Part shown: in pieces, positions 51,608 through 58,770 of the stretch
Layout: every line of letters begins with the position of its first letter
How positions within the stretch are numbered: the stretch's first letter is position 1
Assembly: GCF_000717275.1 (NCBI RefSeq)
Contig: NZ_JNYV01000004.1
Span: forward strand, 248,001 to 312,000
Direction of reading: 5' to 3'
Length of the DNA: 64,000 bases
DNA from: Kitasatospora arboriphila
GTDB taxonomy: Bacteria > Actinomycetota > Actinomycetes > Mycobacteriales > Mycobacteriaceae
Position numbers and translations under genes: made by a program
Notes under the pieces: generated by a model
What the model saw: only the letters and a program-made list of their open reading frames with translations
What the model was told of the DNA's origin: nothing
The model's database searches: none

Positions 51608-52761
51608 GCTTCGTGGAAACAGATGAGCAGAAGGCGTTACGCAGTTCGGTGGCCGGGCTCGGCGGCCGTTTCGGCCACGAGTACTTCCTCGATTGCGCCC
51701 GCAGTGGCCGCAAGACGGACGAATTGTGGTCTGAGGCAGGAAAGCTGGGCTTCATCGGTGTCAACCTGCCCGAGGAGTACGGCGGCGGTGGCGCGGGAAT
51801 GTACGAGCTGTCGATCGTGATGGAAGAACTGGCGGCCATCGGTAGCGGACTGCTGATGATGGTGGTCTCCCCGGCAATCTGCGGAAACGTCATCGCGCGC
51901 TTCGGCACCGACGACCAGAAGAAGCAGTGGCTGCCCGGGCTCGCCGACGGGTCGATCACCATGGCTTTCGGTATCACCGAACCCGATGCGGGGTCCAACT
52001 CGCACAACATCACCACCACTGCGCGGCGCGACGGTGGCGATTGGCTGCTCTCGGGTTGCAAGATCTACGTGTCCGGCGTGGACCAAGCCCAGGCCGTGCT
52101 GATCGTGGCCCGCACAGAGGACGCAAAGACCGGCCGGCTCAAGCCCGCGCTGTTCATTCTGCCCACCGACGCACCGGGTTTCGAGTTCAATCAGATCGAG
52201 ATGGACCTGATCAATCCCGAGAAGCAATTCCTGCTGTTCCTCGACGACGTGCGCCTGCCGTCGACCGCGCTGGTCGGTTCCGAGGATGCGGCGCTGAGCC
52301 AACTGTTTGCCGGTCTCAACCCTGAGCGCATCATGGCAGCCGCGTCAGCTGTCGGGATGGGACGCTTCGCTCTCGGCCGCGCAGTGGAGTACGTCAACGA
52401 GCGGACCGTGTGGAAGACGCCCATCGGCGCACACCAGGCCATCGCACATCCACTGGCAGTCGGCAAGATCGAGATGGAGCTGGCCAAACTGATGATGCAG
52501 AAGGCCGCAACGCTGTACGACGCCGGTGACGACTGGGGTGCGGCCGAACCGGCGAACATGGCCAAGTACGCGGCGGCCGAGGCGTGCGTCAAGATCGTCG
52601 ACGCCGCCGTACAGTCGCTCGGCGGCAACGGTCTGTCCACCGAGTACGGGCTCGCGCCGCTGCTCAACCTGTGCCGCATCGCCCGCGTGGCGCCCGTCAG
52701 TCGCGAGATGATCCTGAATTTCGTGGCGCAGAACAGTCTCGGCCTGCCGAAGTCGTACTGA
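51604..52761 (+). CDS. Acyl-CoA dehydrogenase
   Basis: The 385-aa ACAD starts MSFVETDEQKALRSSVAGLG, with GITEPDAGSNSHN (FAD), SGCKIYVSGVDQAQ and LGGNGLSTEYGLAPLLNLCRIARVAPVS as two adjacent C-terminal segments. It is distinct from the ACAD at 46873, so the operon contains two dehydrogenation steps, for example an AtuD-like and a LiuA-like enzyme. This is inference from context. It overlaps the carboxylase alpha stop (ATGA) and is followed by the hydratase after 21 bp. Confidence 0.88.
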   Translation: MSFVETDEQKALRSSVAGLGGRFGHEYFLDCARSGRKTDELWSEAGKLGFIGVNLPEEYGGGGAGMYELSIVMEELAAIGSGLLMMVVSPAICGNVIARFGTDDQKKQWLPGLADGSITMAFGITEPDAGSNSHNITTTARRDGGDWLLSGCKIYVSGVDQAQAVLIVARTEDAKTGRLKPALFILPTDAPGFEFNQIEMDLINPEKQFLLFLDDVRLPSTALVGSEDAALSQLFAGLNPERIMAAASAVGMGRFALGRAVEYVNERTVWKTPIGAHQAIAHPLAVGKIEMELAKLMMQKAATLYDAGDDWGAAEPANMAKYAAAEACVKIVDAAVQSLGGNGLSTEYGLAPLLNLCRIARVAPVSREMILNFVAQNSLGLPKSY

Positions 52762-52782
52762 GAACTGGACTCGAGAACCGAA

Positions 52783-53544
52783 ATGGACAACATCGTCGGG
52801 TACACCGTCGAAGCGGGAATCGCGACCATCACGCTGGATTCGCCCGGAAACCGCAACGCGATCTCGGGCGCGCTGGTCGAGCAGCTGACCGCACGATTGG
52901 ACGCTGCCCGCGACGACCAGGCGGTGCGAGCGGTGGTGTTGACACACACCGGCGGGACCTTCTGTGCCGGAGCCGATCTCAGTGAGGCGGGCAGAACCGG
53001 GCCAGAGGTGATGATCGATCTCATGCGGTCGATCATCGAGTTGCCCAAGCCGGTGATCGGTCGGATCGATGGCCACGTACGAGCAGGCGGGTTCGGGTTC
53101 GTCGGGGCCTGCGATCTCGTGGCTGCGGGCCCGGCGAGCACCTTCGCGCTGACCGAAGCGAGAATCGGCGTTGCGCCATCGATGATCTCGCTCACGGTGC
53201 TCCCCAGACTCACGTCGCGGGCGGCCGGCCGCTACTTCCTCACCGGCGAGAAGTTCGACGCTCACGTGGCCGAGGAGATCGGGCTGATCACCACCGCGGC
53301 GGCGGACTCCGAGGCGCTGGCGGGCATCGTGGCGAACTGGTGCGCCGATCTGCGCAAGGGTTCTCCGCAGGGTCTCGCCGCGAGCAAGCGGTTGACCACA
53401 ACAGCGATTCTGCGTGAATTCGACCGCGACGCAGCACGATTGGCGAGCGAATCGGCAGCCCTGTTCGGTTCGGATGAGGCCAGGGCGGGAATGCTCGCAT
53501 TCTTGAACAAGCAACCGCCTCCCTGGGTGGCCGAGCACCCATGA
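52783..53544 (+). CDS. Enoyl-CoA hydratase/isomerase (crotonase) family protein
   Basis: The 253-aa crotonase has LDSPGNRNAISGAL, the oxyanion-hole block FCAGADLSEAG, GHVRAGGFGFVGACDLV and ALTEARIGVAPSM with a Glu in a catalytic position. In an atu/liu-type pathway it hydrates the 3-methylglutaconyl-CoA- or isohexenylglutaconyl-CoA-like intermediate after carboxylation. That role is inferred from gene order. The TetR gene starts within its stop (ATGA). Confidence 0.86.
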   Translation: MDNIVGYTVEAGIATITLDSPGNRNAISGALVEQLTARLDAARDDQAVRAVVLTHTGGTFCAGADLSEAGRTGPEVMIDLMRSIIELPKPVIGRIDGHVRAGGFGFVGACDLVAAGPASTFALTEARIGVAPSMISLTVLPRLTSRAAGRYFLTGEKFDAHVAEEIGLITTAAADSEALAGIVANWCADLRKGSPQGLAASKRLTTTAILREFDRDAARLASESAALFGSDEARAGMLAFLNKQPPPWVAEHP

Positions 53545-54143
53545 CGCGCGGCCCTGTACGAACACCCCAGCAGGACCGCAGCCGGGCAACGCGGCAACGC
53601 CTGCTGGAGGCGACCATCGACGTTCTTGCCGTCGATGGCTGGGCGGCGTGCAGCGTGGGTGTGGTTGCCGGGCGTGCGGGGGTGTCCCGCGGTGCGGCGC
53701 AACACCATTTCCCGACCCGCGAGGACCTCATCACCGCCGCCCTCGAGCATGTCTTCGAGAATCTGACGATGCGTGCCACCGACGAGGCCGATCGACTCCC
53801 ACCCGGCGAGGAACGAATCGAGGTCGCAGTCGCCACGGCCGTCGAGTTCTACACCGGACCAGAGTTCAAGGCGGCGTTACAGGTCTGGACCGCAGCAGCA
53901 TCGGACGAATCGTTGCGCCGGTTGATCCTGCCGCTCGAGGGCCGGTTCGGAGCCGCGGCCCATTCGATGACGGTGCACATGATGGGCGTCGACGATTCGG
54001 ACCCCAAGGTGCATCGGCTGGTGCAGGCGACCCTGGACTTCGCTCGCGGGCTCGGACTGGCCGATACGTTGTCCGACGATTCGGCGCGCCGCAGGCAGGT
54101 CGTCGGGGCATGGGCGGAGCAACTGCGGGGGTCTCTGCGCTGA
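53541..54143 (+). CDS. TetR family transcriptional regulator of the atu/liu-like operon
   Basis: The 200-aa regulator has the HTH TRQRLLEATIDVLAVDGW and VGVVAGRAGVSRGAAQHHF, with PTREDLITAALEHVF. It is the last of eight genes starting at 44391, joined to the hydratase by a 4-base overlap, so it is probably an autoregulated local repressor comparable in role to AtuR or LiuR-type regulators. The operator candidate is the palindrome at 44343-44358. An acyl-CoA intermediate is a plausible ligand (inference). Confidence 0.82.
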   Translation: MTRGPVRTPQQDRSRATRQRLLEATIDVLAVDGWAACSVGVVAGRAGVSRGAAQHHFPTREDLITAALEHVFENLTMRATDEADRLPPGEERIEVAVATAVEFYTGPEFKAALQVWTAAASDESLRRLILPLEGRFGAAAHSMTVHMMGVDDSDPKVHRLVQATLDFARGLGLADTLSDDSARRRQVVGAWAEQLRGSLR

Positions 54144-54148
54144 TTTTG

Positions 54149-54200
54149 TGCAACCAGAAGGTTGCATATCGGTACGGAGATGTGCAATCCTTGGGTTGCA
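54149..54200. promoter_or_regulatory. Two palindromic operators upstream of the SRPBCC-ArsR genes
   Basis: TGCAACC-AGAA-GGTTGCA (54149-54166) is a perfect 7-bp-arm palindrome and TGCAATCC-TT-GGGTTGCA (54183-54200) is near-perfect with the same outer half sites. They are 34 bp apart centre to centre and 25-75 bp before the ATG at 54225. They are the likely operators of the ArsR protein at 54670. Confidence 0.65.
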
Positions 54201-54224
54201 GATCAATCCGACACGGAGGACACC

Positions 54225-54683
54225 ATGACTGAAGACTTCGACCGCATCGAGCGGCAGATCGACATCGACGCACCGGCGGATCGGGTGTGGTCGCTGATCA
54301 GTGAGCCCGGTTGGTATATCAACGATTCCGAGATCACCCCCCACCGGATCGAGCGGTCCGGCGACGTCGACATCGTGCACGATCCGGTGCACGGCGCTTT
54401 TGCCCTTCGCACCGTCACGCTGGACCCGCCGAAGTACGCAGCCTTCCGCTGGATCGCCGATGTGGACGACACCGCGGGCGCCTCGACGTTGGTCGAGTTC
54501 TGGATCGATGAAATGTCCTCGGGGTCAGTGGTTCTCAGGGTTGCCGAGAGCGGGTTCGCTTCTCTGCCCGGGGACGCCACCGAACGGCGCAAGAAGTTCG
54601 ACGACAACACCGAGGGATGGACCCAGGAACTGGGCATCGCCAAGCGGCATCTCGAACTTGCTCAGGTCGATGTCCGGAGCTGA
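54225..54683 (+). CDS. SRPBCC (AHSA1/START-like) domain protein
   Basis: The 152-aa protein has an N-terminal RIERQIDIDAPADRVWSLIS and a C-terminal helix WTQELGIAKRHLELA. This is the Bet v1-like SRPBCC fold of AHSA1-type proteins, with a hydrophobic ligand cavity. In actinobacteria such genes are often paired with an ArsR repressor, as here, with a 14-bp coding overlap. The ligand and function are unknown. ACGGAGGA gives a good ribosome site. Expression is probably controlled by the twin palindromes. Confidence 0.85.
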   Translation: MTEDFDRIERQIDIDAPADRVWSLISEPGWYINDSEITPHRIERSGDVDIVHDPVHGAFALRTVTLDPPKYAAFRWIADVDDTAGASTLVEFWIDEMSSGSVVLRVAESGFASLPGDATERRKKFDDNTEGWTQELGIAKRHLELAQVDVRS

Positions 54684-55002
54684 CACCGAACTGCCGGCAG
54701 TCTTCGCCGCGCTCGCCGACGACACCCGCTGGGGGCTGCTCGTCAGGCTGGGCAGGTCCCCGGCGTCCGCGTCGGCGCTCGCGGCGGAGTTCCCGGTCTC
54801 GCGACAGGCCATTGCCAAGCATCTGGCGATCTTGGAGGAGACGGGGCTGGTCTCGTCGTCGAAGTCCGGTCGCGAGGTGAGGTTCACCGCGGTGGGCGCC
54901 CGGCTCAGCCGGATCGGCCGCGAACTCGATGGCATCGCGGCCGGCTGGGATCGTCGTCTTGCCGACATCAAGACGCGTGCCGAGGCCGGTCCGAACACCT
55001 AG
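54670..55002 (+). CDS. ArsR family winged-helix regulator
   Basis: The 110-aa winged-helix protein has FAALADDTRWGLLVRLG and SRQAIAKHLAILEETGLVSSSKSGREVRF, the classical ArsR core. No CxC metal motif is visible, so it probably senses a non-metal signal or the state of the paired SRPBCC protein. The start overlaps the SRPBCC gene by 14 bp in another frame. It is the natural candidate to bind the two TGCAAYCC palindromes upstream. Confidence 0.87.
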   Translation: MSGADTELPAVFAALADDTRWGLLVRLGRSPASASALAAEFPVSRQAIAKHLAILEETGLVSSSKSGREVRFTAVGARLSRIGRELDGIAAGWDRRLADIKTRAEAGPNT

Positions 55003-55048
55003 GTCCGTCTTCTTCCGCTGCCGGCAGGCCACCTGATATGAATCGGTG

Positions 55049-55867
55049 ATGACTGACACGAGCGGGGACGCAGCAGGCCGGCAGCGGGTGACCTGTGAGG
55101 TTGCCGATGGGGTCGCGCAGGTGCGGCTCAATCGGCCGGACAAGATGAACGCCCTCGATCCGGCGTTGTTCGAGGCGCTCGTCGACGTCGGGTCGGCGCT
55201 CATCGATCGCCCCGACGTCTCCGCGGTGGTGATCGCCGGTGAAGGCCGGGCGTTCTGTGCCGGTCTCGACATGGGACAGTTCGAACTGATGCAAGGTGGG
55301 GCTGCCGACGTCGTGGCCGACCGCGAACGTCTGGGCGCGGCAACAGCGTTGGGCCAGCAAGCCGTGCACGTGTGGTCACTGGTGCCGGTACCGGTGATCG
55401 CCGCCATCCACGGCGTCGCATTCGGCGGGGGATTGCAGGTGGCGCTCGGCGCAGACATCCGGATCGCCGCTCCTGACACCAAGTTGTCGGTGATGGAGAT
55501 CGTCTGGGGACTGATCCCCGACATGACCGGAACCCAGGTGCTGCCCGAACTCGTCGGACGCGACGTGGCCAAGGAATTGGTGTTCACCGGCCGCAGGATC
55601 AGCGGAAGTGACGCAGCAGCAATCGGTTTGGTGACGCGCACCGACGACGAACCGCTGTCGGCGGCCACGGCGCTGGCCACCGAGATCGCAGGCAATTCCC
55701 GGGGCGCACTGGTCGAGGCCAAGGCTCTGCTCGAACTGGCCGGGCGAGTGGACCTCGCAGCGGGATTGGACGCCGAGCAGGTCGCCATCCGGAAGCTGAT
55801 CGGCTCACCCGAGCAGATCGAGGTCGTCCGCAGACGCACCGAGGAAATGGCACGCCGCCGACGCTGA
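55049..55867 (+). CDS. Enoyl-CoA hydratase/isomerase family protein (crotonase)
   Basis: The 272-aa crotonase has VRLNRPDKMNALDPALFEAL, AGEGRAFCAGLDM (oxyanion hole), GVAFGGGLQVALGADIRIA and VMEIVWGLIPDM with a Glu in place for catalysis. It is separate from the atu-like operon by the SRPBCC/ArsR pair. A GTG one codon earlier is possible. It ends just before a strong terminator hairpin at 55884. Confidence 0.84.
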   Translation: MTDTSGDAAGRQRVTCEVADGVAQVRLNRPDKMNALDPALFEALVDVGSALIDRPDVSAVVIAGEGRAFCAGLDMGQFELMQGGAADVVADRERLGAATALGQQAVHVWSLVPVPVIAAIHGVAFGGGLQVALGADIRIAAPDTKLSVMEIVWGLIPDMTGTQVLPELVGRDVAKELVFTGRRISGSDAAAIGLVTRTDDEPLSAATALATEIAGNSRGALVEAKALLELAGRVDLAAGLDAEQVAIRKLIGSPEQIEVVRRRTEEMARRRR

Positions 55868-55883
55868 AGCCCGATTAACGGCG

Positions 55884-55918
55884 AAGGCCCGCACCCCGGG
55901 AGATGGGTACGGGCCTTT
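55884..55918. terminator. Bidirectional terminator between convergent genes
   Basis: AAGGCCCG (55884-55891) pairs with CGGGCCTT (55910-55917), and the stem continues inside through ACCC/GGGT with one mismatch, leaving a CGGGAGAT loop. It is the strongest classical hairpin seen in the window, with TTT after the plus-strand arm. It lies between the crotonase stop at 55867 and the ADH stop at 55928. Confidence 0.75.
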
Positions 55919-55927
55919 GCTGGGTCG

Positions 55928-57040
55928 TCACGCTGCGTGGTGGATGACCCCGCGGATGTTCTTGCCGTCGCGAAGATCCTGGTAGCCCTGATTGACCTGT
56001 TCGAGTGAGTAGGTCTGAGTGATCAGCTCATCCAGTTTCAACTGGCCGGCGTCGTACAGCCGCAGGAGTTTGACGATGTCGTACTGCGGATTCATCGATC
56101 CGAAGAGCGACCCCTTGATCGTCTTCTGGTTCAAGGTCAGATCGGTGCCCGACACCTGCACCGTCAACTTCGTCGGGTCCGCCAGGCCTGTGATCACCAC
56201 TGTGCCGCCCTTGCCGATCACCGCGGTCGCGGCCGACACCACGTCCTGGTCGACTGTGCCGACCAGGATCAGGGCCGCGTCGGCGCCTTGGCCCCAAGTG
56301 AGTTCATTGACCTTTTCAGCGGCACTGGCCGCATCGGCGAATGCGTGTGTGGCGCCGAACTTCAGCGCGGTCTCGCGCTTGAGTGGTACGGGGTCGACCA
56401 CCACCACGTACTTGCAGCCGGCACCCACCGCACCCTGTACGGCGTTGATGCCCAGTCCTCCGATGCCGTAGATCACCGCCGTGTCGCCGTTGCGGAGGTT
56501 GCCGGCATTGACCGCTGTTCCCCAGCCGGACGGCACACCGCAGCCGACCAGTACGGCGGTCTCCAGCGGAAGCCAATCGTCGACCTTCACAACCGAGTGC
56601 TGTGAGATGGTGGCGCGTTCGGCGAACGTACCGAGCATGCACATGGCGCCGAAATCCTTTCCGTTCCCGTGGAATCGGAAAGAACCGTCGGGCATCGAGC
56701 CCTCCAGGATGGTGGCGCCCATGTCGCAGAGGTTCTGCCGACCGGTCGAGCAGTAGCGACAGGTACCGCAGTTGGGGATGAAGCTGCACACCACGTGGTC
56801 GCCGGGCTTCACCTTGGTGACGCCGGGTCCCACCTCCTCGATGATGCCTGAGCCTTCGTGTCCGCCGACTATCGGATAGCGGGGCGGTAGATCGCCGTCG
56901 GTCAGGTGCAGGTCGGAATGACAGAGTCCGGCAGCGGTGTACTTGATGAGCACCTCGCCGGGGCCCGGCCCGTCGAGTTCGAGTTCCATGATCTCGAACG
57001 GTCTGCCGGCCTCGAGTAGCACTGCGGCTTTGGTTTTCAT
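55928..57040 (-). CDS. NDMA-dependent-type zinc alcohol dehydrogenase (AdhB/Rv0761c-like)
   Basis: The 370-aa MDR enzyme has catalytic zinc residues in GLCHSD (C40, H41) and GHE (H61-E62), structural zinc cysteines C91, C94, C97 and C105, and the nucleotide motif YGIGGLGINAVQGA. The family fits NDMA-dependent alcohol dehydrogenases (TIGR03989) that may use mycofactocin as electron carrier. It resembles M. tuberculosis AdhB (Rv0761c), which is next to cyp51 there but 15 kb away here. It follows an ALDH by 44 bp. Confidence 0.87.
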   Translation of the reverse strand: MKTKAAVLLEAGRPFEIMELELDGPGPGEVLIKYTAAGLCHSDLHLTDGDLPPRYPIVGGHEGSGIIEEVGPGVTKVKPGDHVVCSFIPNCGTCRYCSTGRQNLCDMGATILEGSMPDGSFRFHGNGKDFGAMCMLGTFAERATISQHSVVKVDDWLPLETAVLVGCGVPSGWGTAVNAGNLRNGDTAVIYGIGGLGINAVQGAVGAGCKYVVVVDPVPLKRETALKFGATHAFADAASAAEKVNELTWGQGADAALILVGTVDQDVVSAATAVIGKGGTVVITGLADPTKLTVQVSGTDLTLNQKTIKGSLFGSMNPQYDIVKLLRLYDAGQLKLDELITQTYSLEQVNQGYQDLRDGKNIRGVIHHAA

Positions 57041-57084
57041 GATGGTCCTTTCGATGGTGTGCAGGAGAGTATCGAGAAGTATTG

Positions 57085-58581
57085 TCAGAGAGCGATGTTC
57101 ACCGATTTGGTCTCGGTGTAGAGATCGATCGCCGAGTTGCCGAGTTCGCGGCCCCAGCCGGACTGCTTGTAGCCACCGAACGGCATCGCGGTGTCGAATC
57201 CGTTGTACTGGTTGACCCAGACCGAACCGGCCTTGATGCGCCTGGCTGTCTTGTGTGCCTTGGACAGGTCTCGGGTCCAGATGCCGGCGGCGAGTCCGTA
57301 GATCGAGTTGTTCGCGGCAGCCACCACGTCATCTCCGTCGAAGGGCATCGCGGCCACAACGGGACCGAAGATCTCTTCCTCTACAATCGAAAAACTCGGC
57401 TCGACGTCCACGAAGACAGTGGGTTCGATGAAGTATCCTTCGGTGCCCCAGCGTTTTCCGCCGGTCAGCGCCCGAGCTCCGTCGGCAAGGCCCTGAGCGA
57501 GATAGCCACTGACCTTGTCGAACTGCTCCTGCGAGATGAGCGGGCCGAGTTCGGTGGTGGGGTCCATGCCAGGTCCGATCTTGGCCTTCGATGCAGCCTC
57601 TGCGACGGCAGCGGTGAAGTCGTCGAAGATCGGGCGCTCGACGAACAGTCGCGTGCCCGCGACGCAGCACTGGCCGTGGTTGAACATCCATGCGGCGACC
57701 GACCCCGCCACGGCCTGCTCGAAGTCGGCGTCGGCGAACACGATGTTCGGGCTCTTGCCGCCCAGTTCGAGGGAGACCTTCTTGAGATTGCCCTGCGCGG
57801 CCGCGACGATCTTCTTGCCGACCTCGGTGGACCCGGTGAACGCGATCTTGTCCACATCCGGATGTGCCGTCAGGGCGGCGCCCGCATCACCGAAGCCGGT
57901 GACGATGTTGACGACCCCGGGAGGAAATCCTGCCTCCTCGAAGATCTCGCCCAAAAGCAATGCAGTCAAGGGGGTTTGCTCGGCAGGTTTGAGCACCACG
58001 GTGTTGCCTGCCGCGAGTGCGGGGGCCAATTTGAACGACGCCATCAGGAGAGGGAAGTTCCACGGAACGATGAGGCCGCACACCCCGACGGGGTCACGCA
58101 GCGTGTACGCGTGGAACTCGCCGCCCGGGACAAAGGGCATCGACACGTTGACCGTTGATCCGAAGATCTTGGTGCACAGTCCCGCGTTGTATCGGAAGAT
58201 GTCGGCCGACCACGCCGTGTCGACAGCCGCGGCGATACCCGCTGACTTGCCGTTGTCCAGGGCTTCGAGCTGGCCGAACTCCTCCGCGCGTTCGGTGAGC
58301 AGATCTCCGACCCGCCAGAGCAGACGTTCGCGCTCGTTCGGCTTCATCCGGGCCCATGGCCCGTCGTCGAATGCCCGCCGGGCGGCCCGGACGGCTCGGT
58401 CGACGTCGGTGGCGTCGCCGTGGGCGACGTCGGTGATGGGAGCCGTGGTGGCCGGGTCGAAGGTGGTGAAGGTCTTGCCCGATGCGGAACCGGTCCACTC
58501 GCCCCCGATCAGCATCGAACGATCGGTGGAAATGAAATCCCTTACCTGCGAGGTCAATTGGGGCTCGGCAATGGCGGTCAT
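57085..58581 (-). CDS. Aldehyde dehydrogenase family protein
   Basis: The 498-aa ALDH has PWNFPLLMASFKLAPALAAG, FTGSTEVGKKI, the catalytic Glu in LELGGKSPNIVFADAD and the catalytic Cys in NHGQCCVAGTR. Length and motifs are complete. AGGAGAG lies before the ATG. Together with the NDMA-type ADH downstream it forms an alcohol to aldehyde to acid pair. The transcription unit begins 189 bp downstream of the AcoR-like activator gene. Confidence 0.9.
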   Translation of the reverse strand: MTAIAEPQLTSQVRDFISTDRSMLIGGEWTGSASGKTFTTFDPATTAPITDVAHGDATDVDRAVRAARRAFDDGPWARMKPNERERLLWRVGDLLTERAEEFGQLEALDNGKSAGIAAAVDTAWSADIFRYNAGLCTKIFGSTVNVSMPFVPGGEFHAYTLRDPVGVCGLIVPWNFPLLMASFKLAPALAAGNTVVLKPAEQTPLTALLLGEIFEEAGFPPGVVNIVTGFGDAGAALTAHPDVDKIAFTGSTEVGKKIVAAAQGNLKKVSLELGGKSPNIVFADADFEQAVAGSVAAWMFNHGQCCVAGTRLFVERPIFDDFTAAVAEAASKAKIGPGMDPTTELGPLISQEQFDKVSGYLAQGLADGARALTGGKRWGTEGYFIEPTVFVDVEPSFSIVEEEIFGPVVAAMPFDGDDVVAAANNSIYGLAAGIWTRDLSKAHKTARRIKAGSVWVNQYNGFDTAMPFGGYKQSGWGRELGNSAIDLYTETKSVNIAL

Positions 58582-58770
58582 ACACTCTCCTAACGTCAGC
58601 ATGCACAGTCGTTTATGTGACTGCGGTCATAGTGCCAACGAAAGGTGGTGCCCAACTGTCCGGATTCTGTACACCCCGCCGGACGCCACCGCGCACGCTG
58701 CGATCGATGGAGTCGCCGCTTCTGGCGGAAAGGACTCGAGCGTGTACTCGTCCTGTCGGTCGAACGAGCG
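58582..58770. promoter_or_regulatory. ALDH-ADH promoter region with inverted repeat GTCCGG-N15-CCGGAC
   Basis: This 189-bp gap separates the end of the AcoR-like gene from the ALDH start. GTCCGG (58658-58663) and CCGGAC (58679-58684) form a 6-bp inverted repeat with a 15-bp spacer. Spaced dyads of this kind resemble enhancer sites bound by AcoR/MimR-type activators upstream of alcohol or alkane catabolic genes. No -10/-35 pair was fixed. Confidence 0.4.
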
